Source of the DNA: CAVSRC01 sp963732845
GTDB lineage: Bacteria; Pseudomonadota; Alphaproteobacteria; Rhizobiales; Kaistiaceae
Assembly (NCBI GenBank): GCA_963732845.1
Contig: CAVTBE010000005.1
Span: 434,001-498,000, forward strand
DNA length: 64,000 nt
Direction of reading: 5' to 3'
Below are positions 17,403 to 25,479 of this stretch, in pieces. The translations under genes were made by a program, and so were the position numbers. Every line of letters begins with the position of its first letter. Positions within the stretch are counted from its first letter, which is position 1. The notes under the pieces were generated by a model. That model did not search any database and had not been told where the DNA came from. It saw nothing but the letters and a program-made list of their open reading frames with translations.

Positions 17403-19241
17403 GTGTCCCGCTTGGCAAGAGCGAGCCACAACGCAGGGACCAAATCGTGGGGCGCCGACTGCCTGTCGGGGCTGGGAGACGTGTTGCCGGTGTTCGTGCC
17501 GGCGCCTGCGGTGAGCGACCGGGCCTATTGGACGGCTGTCCCCGCCTCCCTCAGATCGCGACTGATTGCCGATGGCGAGGCGGCCCTCGGGGCGCCGTGG
17601 CCGGCCCTGACGGCACGCGCCTATCGGGCCTTCACGCAGACCGGAAACCGCGTCGACTACGAGACCGACTATTTCGCGCGCCGCCGGCGCATCAATGCGC
17701 TGGCCCTGGCCGAAGCAATCGAGGGCGAAGGCCGCTACATCGATACGCTGATCGACGGCATCATCGCAGTGTGCGAGGAAAGCGGCTGGCAGTTGCCGGC
17801 GCACAATACGCAAGTGCGCGACGGCCGTCACGCCCCCCTGCCCGATCCGACCCGGCCGGTGATCGACCTGTTCGCAGCGGAGACCGGCGCCGAGCTCGCC
17901 GTGGTCGCATCGTTGCTCGGTGACGCGCTCGACGCGGCCTGTCCCGGAATCGTGCGGCGCATCGACCACGAGATCGCGACGCGGATCACCCGGCCCTATC
18001 TCGACCGGCACTTCTGGTGGATGGGGAACGGCGACGAGCGCATGAACAACTGGACGGCTTGGTGCACGCAGAACGTCCTCATCAGCACGTTCACACGGCC
18101 GACCGATCAGGCGACGCGACACGCCGTCATCACCCAGGCGGCGCACAGCCTCGATGCGTTTCTCAAGGACTATGGCGACGACGGCGCCTGCGACGAGGGC
18201 GCGCACTATTATCGCCATGCGGCGCTCTGTCTGTTCGGAGCCTTGACGGTGATGGATGCAGTGGCGCCGGGCGCGTTCGCCCGCCTGTGGCGCGAGCCGA
18301 AGATCCGCAACATGGCGGAATACATCGTCCACGCCCATGTGCAGGGCGCGTACTACGTCAACTTCGCCGATGCCTCGGCCGTGCTGGAGCCGTGCGGGGC
18401 GCGGGAATTCCTGTTCGGCAAGGCGGTCGGTTCGCCGTCCCTGTGTGCGCTTGCAGCAGCCGATGCAGCGCGCAATCCGGCGCCGCAGCTTCCCGACGAA
18501 GTCAACCTCTTCTACCGGCTGCAGGCTGTGGCCGCGGCAGCCGAGATGGCCGCCTATGGTGGGCACCCGGTCGCGCCGCCCGACATCTATTACCCAAGTT
18601 GCGGCCTGTTCATCGCCCGTGACGCGCGCTTCGTCCTTGCCGTCAAGGCCGGCGACAACGGCGACGGGCACAATCACAACGATGTCGGCAGCCTCACCCT
18701 CTACAAGGACGGCAGACCGCTCCTCATCGATGTCGGTGTCGAGACCTATACGGCTCGGACGTTCTCGCCCGCGCGTTACGATATCTGGACGATGCAGTCC
18801 GCCTACCACAACCTGCCGAGCTTCGATGGCGTTCAGCAAGGTGCCGGCGCGGCGTTCGCGGCGCGCGACGTCGCCGTCGATCTCGGCGAACGGGCCGCCG
18901 CCATCGCCATGGACATCGCCGGCGCCTATCCGCCGGAGGCGGGGGTGGCGCATTACCGGCGTTCGGTCCGGCTCGTCAAAGGCGAGGCGGTCGAAATCGT
19001 CGATCACCATGACGGCGAACGGCCGGCCGAGCTTTCGCTGATGCTCTGCGAGAAGCCGACGCTGGCGGCGGAGCGCATTTTCGTCGGCGACCTCGGCGCG
19101 ATCACCCTTGCCGGGGCCGGCGCGCTTCGCGTCGAAGAGATCGCCGTCACCGACGCGCGATTACGGCAGGCATGGCCGGAGCGGATCTTCCGCGTTCTGG
19201 TGCCGCTCGCCGGTCGCGATCTGCGGCTTGAGATCCGGTGA
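17403..19241 (+). CDS. Heparinase II/III-like polysaccharide lyase family protein
   Basis: This 612-residue protein of the heparinase II/III superfamily has an N-terminal alpha/alpha-toroid region (about 60-380) and a C-terminal beta-sandwich part opened by the family hallmark GHNHNDVGSLTLYKDG near residues 423-438. The GTG at 17403 is preceded by an excellent ribosome-binding site (GGGAGGAGAG, 17391-17400). No signal peptide is visible, so it should cut imported oligosaccharides in the cytoplasm by beta-elimination at a uronic acid. It is the first gene of the operon continuing with importer permeases and GH88. The exact glycan cannot be assigned. Confidence 0.85.
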   Translation: MSRLARASHNAGTKSWGADCLSGLGDVLPVFVPAPAVSDRAYWTAVPASLRSRLIADGEAALGAPWPALTARAYRAFTQTGNRVDYETDYFARRRRINALALAEAIEGEGRYIDTLIDGIIAVCEESGWQLPAHNTQVRDGRHAPLPDPTRPVIDLFAAETGAELAVVASLLGDALDAACPGIVRRIDHEIATRITRPYLDRHFWWMGNGDERMNNWTAWCTQNVLISTFTRPTDQATRHAVITQAAHSLDAFLKDYGDDGACDEGAHYYRHAALCLFGALTVMDAVAPGAFARLWREPKIRNMAEYIVHAHVQGAYYVNFADASAVLEPCGAREFLFGKAVGSPSLCALAAADAARNPAPQLPDEVNLFYRLQAVAAAAEMAAYGGHPVAPPDIYYPSCGLFIARDARFVLAVKAGDNGDGHNHNDVGSLTLYKDGRPLLIDVGVETYTARTFSPARYDIWTMQSAYHNLPSFDGVQQGAGAAFAARDVAVDLGERAAAIAMDIAGAYPPEAGVAHYRRSVRLVKGEAVEIVDHHDGERPAELSLMLCEKPTLAAERIFVGDLGAITLAGAGALRVEEIAVTDARLRQAWPERIFRVLVPLAGRDLRLEIR

Positions 19242-19257
19242 AAGGAGGCGCGCAGCG

Positions 19258-20205
19258 GTGACGACCTACGCCGGGCCCCTGTCGAACACCACGGTCGCAC
19301 GCGCGCCGGTCTCGCGGCGCTGGCGCAGGGTGCGCAACGTGCTCACCGCCTATTCGTTCATCGCGCCGAATTTCATCGGCTTCGCGGTGTTCACGCTCGG
19401 CCCCATCGTCTTCGCCTTTCTCCTGGCCTTCATGCACTGGGACGGCTCCAACCCGATCCAGTTCGTCGGGCTGGACAATTTCTGGCGGCTGTTCTCGGAC
19501 AAGGTGTTCCAGGACGCCTTCTGGAACACGATCATCTACACCGGCTTCACGGTGCCGCTCACCCTGGTCTGCTCGTTGGGTCTCGCCATCCTGCTCAACC
19601 AGAAGATCTTCGCCCGCAACTTCTTCCGCACTGTCACCTTCTTCCCCTATGTGGCGTCACTGATCGCCGTCGCGGTCGTCTGGAACATGCTCTTCAACCC
19701 GGATTTCGGGCCGGTGAACATGGTCCTCTACCACCTGGGGGTCGACCCGAAGCACCTGCCCGGATGGTCGGCGGACAGGCACTGGGCGATGGCCACCGTC
19801 ATCATGTTCTCGGTGTGGAAGAACATGGGCTACTTCATGGTGATCTACCTTGCCGGCCTGCAGGGGATCAGCGCGGAGCTCTACGAAGCTGCCAATATCG
19901 ACGGCGCGACCGCTTGGCAGAAATTCTGGTACGTCACCCTGCCGCAGCTGGCGCCGACCAGCTTCTTCGTGTCGGTGATGCTGACCATCACGTCGTTCAA
20001 GGTATTCGACCAGATCTACATGATCACCCAGGGCGGGCCGGGAACGGCGACCCTGGTGCTCGTCTATCACATCTACAACGAGGCGTTCGTCTCCTGGGAT
20101 CTCGGCTATTCGAGCATGGTGGCCCTGGTCCTGTTCATGCTCGTCCTCATCATCACCGTCATCCAGTTCTGGTGGACGCGCGAAAGGGAGGAGAACCTGG
20201 CATGA
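19258..20205 (+). CDS. Sugar ABC importer permease, MalF type
   Basis: This 315-residue CUT1 permease starts at the GTG at 19258, preceded by AAAGGAGG (19241-19248) in the end of the heparinase-like gene. The first membrane segment (about 31-58) follows a basic N-terminus (RRWRRVRNV). The EAA loop is YEAANIDGATAW near residues 206-217, followed by a WYVTLPQL turn. The stop overlaps the next permease start (ATGA). It belongs to an importer for uronate-containing oligosaccharides, judging by the lyase and unsaturated-uronyl hydrolase around it. Confidence 0.93.
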   Translation: MTTYAGPLSNTTVARAPVSRRWRRVRNVLTAYSFIAPNFIGFAVFTLGPIVFAFLLAFMHWDGSNPIQFVGLDNFWRLFSDKVFQDAFWNTIIYTGFTVPLTLVCSLGLAILLNQKIFARNFFRTVTFFPYVASLIAVAVVWNMLFNPDFGPVNMVLYHLGVDPKHLPGWSADRHWAMATVIMFSVWKNMGYFMVIYLAGLQGISAELYEAANIDGATAWQKFWYVTLPQLAPTSFFVSVMLTITSFKVFDQIYMITQGGPGTATLVLVYHIYNEAFVSWDLGYSSMVALVLFMLVLIITVIQFWWTREREENLA

Positions 20206-21074
20206 GCACGGCCGCGCTCCCAACCAGCACGGCGGCGTTCAAGCGCCCCCGCCGGCGCGTGAAGTGGGGCCTGATCCTCACCTACGTGATCGTCATCCTG
20301 ATCACGATCACCATGCTGGCGCCCTTTGTCTGGATGCTGTCCGCCTCGCTCAAATTGAACCGCGACGTCTTTGCCTTCCCCATCGAATGGATCCCGGCGC
20401 ATCCGCGCTGGGAGAACTACATCGACATCTGGACCAAGATTCCGCTGGCGCTGTTCATCTACAACACGTTCAAGCTGACGATCATCGTCACCATCCTGCA
20501 ATTGCTGACGTCGAGCTTCGCCGCCTATGCCTTCGCCAAGCTCCGCTTCCCCTACCGGAACGCCCTGTTCCTTGCCTACATCGCCACCATCGCCATGCCC
20601 TGGCAGGTCTACATGGTGCCGCAATTCATCATGATGCGGGGGTTCGGGCTCAACAACACGCTGACCGCGCTTATCTGTCTGCAGGCCTTCACCGCCTTCG
20701 GCGTGTTCCTGATGCGCCAGTTCTACATGTCGATCCCGGACGAGCTTTGCGAAGCAGCGCGGATCGACGGCATGAGCGAATACGGCATCTGGTGGCGGAT
20801 CATGCTGCCGCTCTCGCTGCCGGCGATCTCGACGCTGACCATCTTCACCTTCGTCACCACCTGGAACGATTTCCTCGGGCCGCTGATCTATCTGACCAAA
20901 ACCGAGGTGAAGACGATCCAGATCGGCATCCGCATGTTCATTACCCAGTACACGCAGGAATACGGGCTGATCATGGCCGCCTCCGTGGTGTCGCTGATCC
21001 CGGTCTTGATCCTCTTCCTCGCCCTGCAACGTTTCTTCGTCGAAGGCATCGCTTCGACGGGGCTGAAGGGATAA
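20202..21074 (+). CDS. Sugar ABC importer permease, MalG type
   Basis: This is a 290-residue CUT1 permease, translationally coupled to the MalF-type gene. A basic stretch (KRPRRRVKWG, 14-23) precedes the first membrane segment. The EAA loop is CEAARIDGMSEYG near 184-196, with the typical LPLSLPAI turn. The C-terminus VEGIASTGLKG matches the family. It is followed 3 bases later by the GH88 gene. Confidence 0.94.
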   Translation: MSTAALPTSTAAFKRPRRRVKWGLILTYVIVILITITMLAPFVWMLSASLKLNRDVFAFPIEWIPAHPRWENYIDIWTKIPLALFIYNTFKLTIIVTILQLLTSSFAAYAFAKLRFPYRNALFLAYIATIAMPWQVYMVPQFIMMRGFGLNNTLTALICLQAFTAFGVFLMRQFYMSIPDELCEAARIDGMSEYGIWWRIMLPLSLPAISTLTIFTFVTTWNDFLGPLIYLTKTEVKTIQIGIRMFITQYTQEYGLIMAASVVSLIPVLILFLALQRFFVEGIASTGLKG

Positions 21075-21077
21075 CCC

Positions 21078-22256
21078 ATGCTCAACGAAGCCATCCGGAC
21101 CGACCTTCGCCCCGCTGCGATAAGCGACGAGGAGGTGGCCGATGCCATGGCCGCCGTGGTGGCGCAGGTCAGGCGCAACCTGCCGACCTTCACCTATGCG
21201 GCGCAGAACCACTCCAGCGTCGACAATTTCTACCCGGCGGTGGCCAACGACCAGTGGACCGCCGGGTTCTGGCCGGGCGCGATCTGGCTGGCTTACGAGG
21301 CGACCGGCGACAAGGTGTTCCGCTACGCCGCGCAGATCCATGTGCAGAGCTTCCTCAACCGGATCGAGAAGCGCATCGCCACCGACCATCACGACATGGG
21401 CTTCCTCTATTCGCCAAGCTGCGTGGCGGCGTGGAAGCTGGTGGGCGACGAGGACGGACGCCGGGCGGCGTTGCTGGCGGCCGACCAGCTTCTCGAGCGC
21501 TTCCACGAAAAGGGGCAGTTCATCCAGGCCTGGGGGCCGATGGGAGAGCCGGACAATTACCGCTACATCATCGACTGCCTGCTGAACCTCGGCCTGCTGT
21601 TCTGGGCGAGCGGCGAGAGCGGCAACCCGCGCTATCGCGAGAAGGCGCTGGCGCACGCGCACACGACGCTGGCCAACTCGATCAGGTCCGATCATTCGAC
21701 CTATCACACCTTCTACATGGACCGGGAAACCGGCGCGCCGCTGCGCGGCGCCACGACCCAGGGCTATCGCGACGAGAGTGCCTGGGCGCGCGGCCAGGCG
21801 TGGGGCATTGCCGGCATGGCGGTGTGCCATCGCAACGAGCGTCGGTCCGCCTATCTCGACGTCTTCGAGAACCTGCTCGCCTATTACCTCGATCACCTGC
21901 CGGAAGATCTGGTGCCCTATTGGGACCTGACCTTCACCGAAGGCGACGAGCCGCGCGATTCATCGTCGGCCGCGATCGTCGCCTGCGGCCTGCTGGAAAT
22001 GGCGGGGCTCGTCGGCGAAAAGCGCGCCGGCGAGATGCGTAATCTGGCGCGGCGGATGCTGGGCAGCCTGTGGCGGTCCTACGCGGTGCGCGATCCTGCC
22101 GTTTCGAACGGCTTCGTGCTGCACGGAACCTATTCCAAGAAAACCCCCTTCAACAGCTGTCGCGGCGAGGGCGTCGACGAGTGCGTGGCCTGGGGTGACT
22201 ACTACTACTTCGAGGGTCTGACGCGTCTGTCGCGTCCGTGGACCCCGTACTGGTAG
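21078..22256 (+). CDS. Unsaturated glucuronyl hydrolase, glycoside hydrolase family 88
   Basis: This 392-residue GH88 (alpha/alpha)6-barrel enzyme removes the 4,5-unsaturated uronic acid that a polysaccharide lyase leaves at the non-reducing end. The two acidic residues of the family are present: Asp106 in HHDMGFLYSP and Asp166 in YIIDCLLNLGLL. The aromatic-rich N-terminal motif DQWTAGFWPGAIW (58-70) and the C-terminal GDYYYFEGL are also typical. There is no signal peptide, so it is cytoplasmic. Its place between permease and ATPase genes of the same operon ties import, lyase cleavage and uronate release together. Confidence 0.94.
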   Translation: MLNEAIRTDLRPAAISDEEVADAMAAVVAQVRRNLPTFTYAAQNHSSVDNFYPAVANDQWTAGFWPGAIWLAYEATGDKVFRYAAQIHVQSFLNRIEKRIATDHHDMGFLYSPSCVAAWKLVGDEDGRRAALLAADQLLERFHEKGQFIQAWGPMGEPDNYRYIIDCLLNLGLLFWASGESGNPRYREKALAHAHTTLANSIRSDHSTYHTFYMDRETGAPLRGATTQGYRDESAWARGQAWGIAGMAVCHRNERRSAYLDVFENLLAYYLDHLPEDLVPYWDLTFTEGDEPRDSSSAAIVACGLLEMAGLVGEKRAGEMRNLARRMLGSLWRSYAVRDPAVSNGFVLHGTYSKKTPFNSCRGEGVDECVAWGDYYYFEGLTRLSRPWTPYW

Positions 22257-22275
22257 CCAGACCGGGAAAGACAGA

Positions 22276-23382
22276 ATGGCCGGCATCTCACTCAGGAAAG
22301 TACGAAAATCGTTCGGGGCGCATACCGTCGTCCACGACATCGACCTCGATATTGCCGACAAGGAATTCATCATCCTCGTCGGCCCGTCCGGCTGCGGCAA
22401 GTCCACTACGCTGCGCATGATCGCGGGGCTCGAGGAAGTCACCAGCGGCGAGCTGATCATCGGCGACACCATCGTCAACGACGTGCCGTCGAAGGATCGC
22501 GACATCGCCATGGTGTTCCAGAACTACGCGCTCTACCCGCACATGACCGTCTACAAGAACATGGCGTTCGGGCTGGTGCTGCGCCGAAGCCCACGCGAGG
22601 TCATCGACCAGAAGGTCAACGAGGCGGCGGAAATCCTCGACATCAAGCACCTGCTCAACCGCAGGCCGCGGGCGCTTTCCGGTGGCCAGCGGCAGCGCGT
22701 GGCGCTGGGGCGCGCCATGGTGCGCTCGCCCGCCGTGTTCCTGCTCGACGAGCCACTCAGCAATCTCGACGCCAAGCTGCGCTCGACGATGCGTTCGGAG
22801 ATCAGCCGGTTGCACCGCCGTCTCGACGCGACCTTCATCTACGTGACCCACGATCAGGTGGAAGCCATGACCATGGCCGACCGCATCGTGGTGATGCGCG
22901 ACGGCCGCATCCACCAGGTCGACACGCCGCAGGTGCTCTACGACCACCCGGTCAACATGTTCGTGGCGGGCTTCATCGGCGCGCCGCAGATGAACTTCGT
23001 GCCGGTGACCATCCGCAAGCCGGACGGCGCATTCGTTGCCGACTTCAACGGCCAGATGCTGCCGCTTCCGCCACGGCTGACCGAACGCAACCTCGACAAA
23101 TATGTCGGACGGCAATGCGTGCTCGGGCTGCGTCCCGAATGCTTCCACGAGCTGCTGCCGGCCGACGTCGACCCGGCCTTCACGGCGCCGGTGAACATCG
23201 ACGTGGAACTGGCCGAGCCGATGGGCGCCGAGGTGCATCTCAACGCAACGCTCGGCGACCATCCCATCATCGCGCGGGTCTCCCCGCGCTGCCGGGCACG
23301 GCCGGGCGATCCGCTGACGCTGACCGCCGACCTGTCCATGGCGCACCTGTTCGACAAGGAAACCGAGGAGGCTCTCGGCTGA
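22276..23382 (+). CDS. Sugar ABC importer ATPase, UgpC/MalK type
   Basis: This is a 368-residue ATPase with Walker A GPSGCGKS at 36-43, signature LSGGQ at 134-138, Walker B LLDEP ending at 160, an H-loop THDQ near 191-194, and a C-terminal regulatory domain including GLRPECF. It energises the permease pair two genes upstream. The gap to the next gene (25 bases) and the common strand support a single operon with the YesL-like and binding-protein genes. Confidence 0.95.
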   Translation: MAGISLRKVRKSFGAHTVVHDIDLDIADKEFIILVGPSGCGKSTTLRMIAGLEEVTSGELIIGDTIVNDVPSKDRDIAMVFQNYALYPHMTVYKNMAFGLVLRRSPREVIDQKVNEAAEILDIKHLLNRRPRALSGGQRQRVALGRAMVRSPAVFLLDEPLSNLDAKLRSTMRSEISRLHRRLDATFIYVTHDQVEAMTMADRIVVMRDGRIHQVDTPQVLYDHPVNMFVAGFIGAPQMNFVPVTIRKPDGAFVADFNGQMLPLPPRLTERNLDKYVGRQCVLGLRPECFHELLPADVDPAFTAPVNIDVELAEPMGAEVHLNATLGDHPIIARVSPRCRARPGDPLTLTADLSMAHLFDKETEEALG

Positions 23383-23407
23383 GACCCTCAAGAGGAAAAC
23401 GAAAGGC

Positions 23408-24142
23408 ATGAACTGGCTCATCAACCACTATTTCGGCGAAGGACCGGGCATCCCCAAGGATGCACCGAAGCCGGAAGGCCTGCGCCTTCTGGCCGCCGTC
23501 CTCGCTCGCGAATGGTGGGCGCTCATCAAGCTTAATGTGCTGTTCGTCGCCTTCGCCCTGCCCATCGTCACGCTGCCGGCCGCCTATTTCGCGGTTGTGA
23601 GCATTTCGGTCGCCATGATCGAGGACCGCAACGTCTATCTGTGGCGCGATTTCTGGAGCGCGTTCCGCTCCCGCTTCGCCTTGGCGACGGTGCTCGGTGT
23701 CGTCTTCGCCGGCGCCGGGGCGCTGACGGTCTTCGCCCTCCACACCTATGCCGGAGCAGCCAAGAGCAATCTCCTGGCGGTCGCGCCCCTGACCATCGCG
23801 GTGACGGTGGCCGTGCTGCTGCCGCTCTTCGGCGCGCACCTTTTCGTGGCCATGGCCGAAGGCGCCAGCCGGTCGCTGGCCGACATTGCCAAGGCCTCGG
23901 CGATCGGTCTGCTGGCGCGTCCGCTGCCCGGCCTCGCCGCGCTCCTGGTCGTGGCGCTCATGTGGCTGGCGCACATCCTGTTCTACCCCGCATCGATCCT
24001 TATGCCGGTGCTGGTCAATTTCTCGCTCGGGGCACTGGTGACCAGCTTCGCCGTGCTCAACGGGGTTCGATTGGGTTTTTCGTACCTCACCACCGCGCCC
24101 CGACAGGGGCCAACAAAAAGACCGAGAACGCAGTCGGCGTGA
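23408..24142 (+). CDS. YesL-like integral membrane protein (DUF624)
   Basis: This 244-residue protein has hydrophobic stretches at about 38-70, 90-112, 121-147, 172-192 and 194-220, and the N-terminal GxGxP pattern of DUF624/YesL proteins. YesL-type genes sit in polysaccharide-uptake operons of Firmicutes and some Rhizobiales, next to CUT1 importers for pectin or other uronate oligosaccharides, but no biochemical role is established. Here it lies between the ATPase and the binding-protein genes. A helper for the importer or a sugar-specific membrane factor is inference. Confidence 0.78.
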   Translation: MNWLINHYFGEGPGIPKDAPKPEGLRLLAAVLAREWWALIKLNVLFVAFALPIVTLPAAYFAVVSISVAMIEDRNVYLWRDFWSAFRSRFALATVLGVVFAGAGALTVFALHTYAGAAKSNLLAVAPLTIAVTVAVLLPLFGAHLFVAMAEGASRSLADIAKASAIGLLARPLPGLAALLVVALMWLAHILFYPASILMPVLVNFSLGALVTSFAVLNGVRLGFSYLTTAPRQGPTKRPRTQSA

Positions 24143-24165
24143 CTTCTCAACGACGGAGGAAAGAA

Positions 24166-25422
24166 ATGACGAAACTTGGTTCAATTGCGGCAGCCCTGCT
24201 GGGTGCAGCAGGTCTGGCCCTCGTCGCCGGCCAGGCCATGGCGCAGACGACCATCAACTGGGCTTTGTGGGACTGGGACAAGACGGTCTATTACAAGCCG
24301 CTGATCGATGCCTTCCAGGCCAAGTATCCGGACATCAAGGTCGACTACACCGATCTCGGTTCGGTCGACTATAACCAGATGGTCATGACCCAGCTGACCG
24401 GCGGCGGCAGCGATCTCGATGTTATCACCATCAAGGACATCCCCGGCTACATGCAGATGATCAACACCGGTCGGCTCGTCGATCTGACCGGCGACGCGAT
24501 CGTCCCGAAAGATACCTCGGGCTATGGCGGCCTGATCGAAGCGTTGCAAGTCAACGGCAAGCAGTACGCGATGCCGATGCGCACCGACTTCTGGATCATC
24601 TACTACAACAAGGATCCCTTCGATAAGGCGGGCCTTCCCTACCCGACCGACGACATGACGTGGAAGCAGTACGACGAAATGGCTGCAAAGATCACCAGCG
24701 GCTTCGGTCAGGACAAGGTCTTTGGTGCCCACCAGCATGTCTGGCGCTCGGTTGTCGAGCTTCCGGCCATCACCACCGGCGAGCACACGCTCATCGCCAA
24801 GGACTACTCGTTCCTCAAGCCCTGGTACGAGCGCGCCCTGGCCCTGCAGGACAATGGCTACGCCCGCACCTATGCCTCGCTGAAGACCTCGCAGACGCAC
24901 TATTCGAGCGTCTGGTTCCAGGGCAAGGTCGGCATGATGCCGATGGGCACCTGGTTCATCTCGACCCAGATCGCCAAGCAGAAGACCGGCGAATCGCTGG
25001 TCAAGAACTGGGGCATCGCTGCCTATCCGCATCCGGAAGGTGCGGCGCCTGGCGGCACCGCCGGCACGCTCACCGGCATTGCGGTGAACGTCAATTCCAA
25101 GCAGGTCGAGGCAGCCAAGAAGTTCGTCGCGTTCGTCACCGGACCGGAAGGTGCGGCGATCTTCGCCCAGACCGGCAACTTCCCGCCGCTGCGCACCGAA
25201 GAAGTGATGAAGACTATCACCTCGGCGCCCGGCTTCCCGAATGATCCGACCAGTGTCGGGGCGCTGCAACCCAAGAACACCTATCTCGAACTGCCCGTCG
25301 ATCCAAAGGCGGCCGAGTACGAGCTGGTGCTCAACCGTGCCCATGACGACATCATGACCGAAAACGTCACAGTCGATCAGGGCATCAAGGAAATGAACGA
25401 CGGCGTTGCCGCCATCAAATAA
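24166..25422 (+). CDS. Sugar ABC importer substrate-binding protein (SBP family 1)
   Basis: This is a 418-residue periplasmic protein. The signal peptide covers about residues 1-26 (MTKLGSIAAALLGAAGLALV, cleavage after AMA). The mature part opens INWALWDWD, aromatic-rich as in oligosaccharide binders. The ATG at 24166 has GGAGGAAAG just upstream. Unusually the binding protein comes after the ATPase, late in the operon. A 12-bp perfect hairpin follows it. It should deliver a uronate-bearing oligosaccharide to the upstream permeases. Confidence 0.93.
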   Translation: MTKLGSIAAALLGAAGLALVAGQAMAQTTINWALWDWDKTVYYKPLIDAFQAKYPDIKVDYTDLGSVDYNQMVMTQLTGGGSDLDVITIKDIPGYMQMINTGRLVDLTGDAIVPKDTSGYGGLIEALQVNGKQYAMPMRTDFWIIYYNKDPFDKAGLPYPTDDMTWKQYDEMAAKITSGFGQDKVFGAHQHVWRSVVELPAITTGEHTLIAKDYSFLKPWYERALALQDNGYARTYASLKTSQTHYSSVWFQGKVGMMPMGTWFISTQIAKQKTGESLVKNWGIAAYPHPEGAAPGGTAGTLTGIAVNVNSKQVEAAKKFVAFVTGPEGAAIFAQTGNFPPLRTEEVMKTITSAPGFPNDPTSVGALQPKNTYLELPVDPKAAEYELVLNRAHDDIMTENVTVDQGIKEMNDGVAAIK

Positions 25423-25433
25423 GCAGGCAATCC

Positions 25434-25465
25434 TGCGGGGCCGGCCATCATCCGCCGGCCCCGCA
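25434..25465 (+). terminator. Intercistronic GC-rich hairpin after the oligosaccharide-binding-protein gene
   Basis: TGCGGGGCCGGC (25434-25445) and GCCGGCCCCGCA (25454-25465) form a perfect 12-bp stem with an 8-nt loop, 12 bases after the binding-protein stop and 15 bases before the DUF2264 start. No T-run follows, so stabilisation or partial attenuation is more likely than full termination. Confidence 0.65.
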
Positions 25466-25479
25466 ATCCGGGTTGGGAC

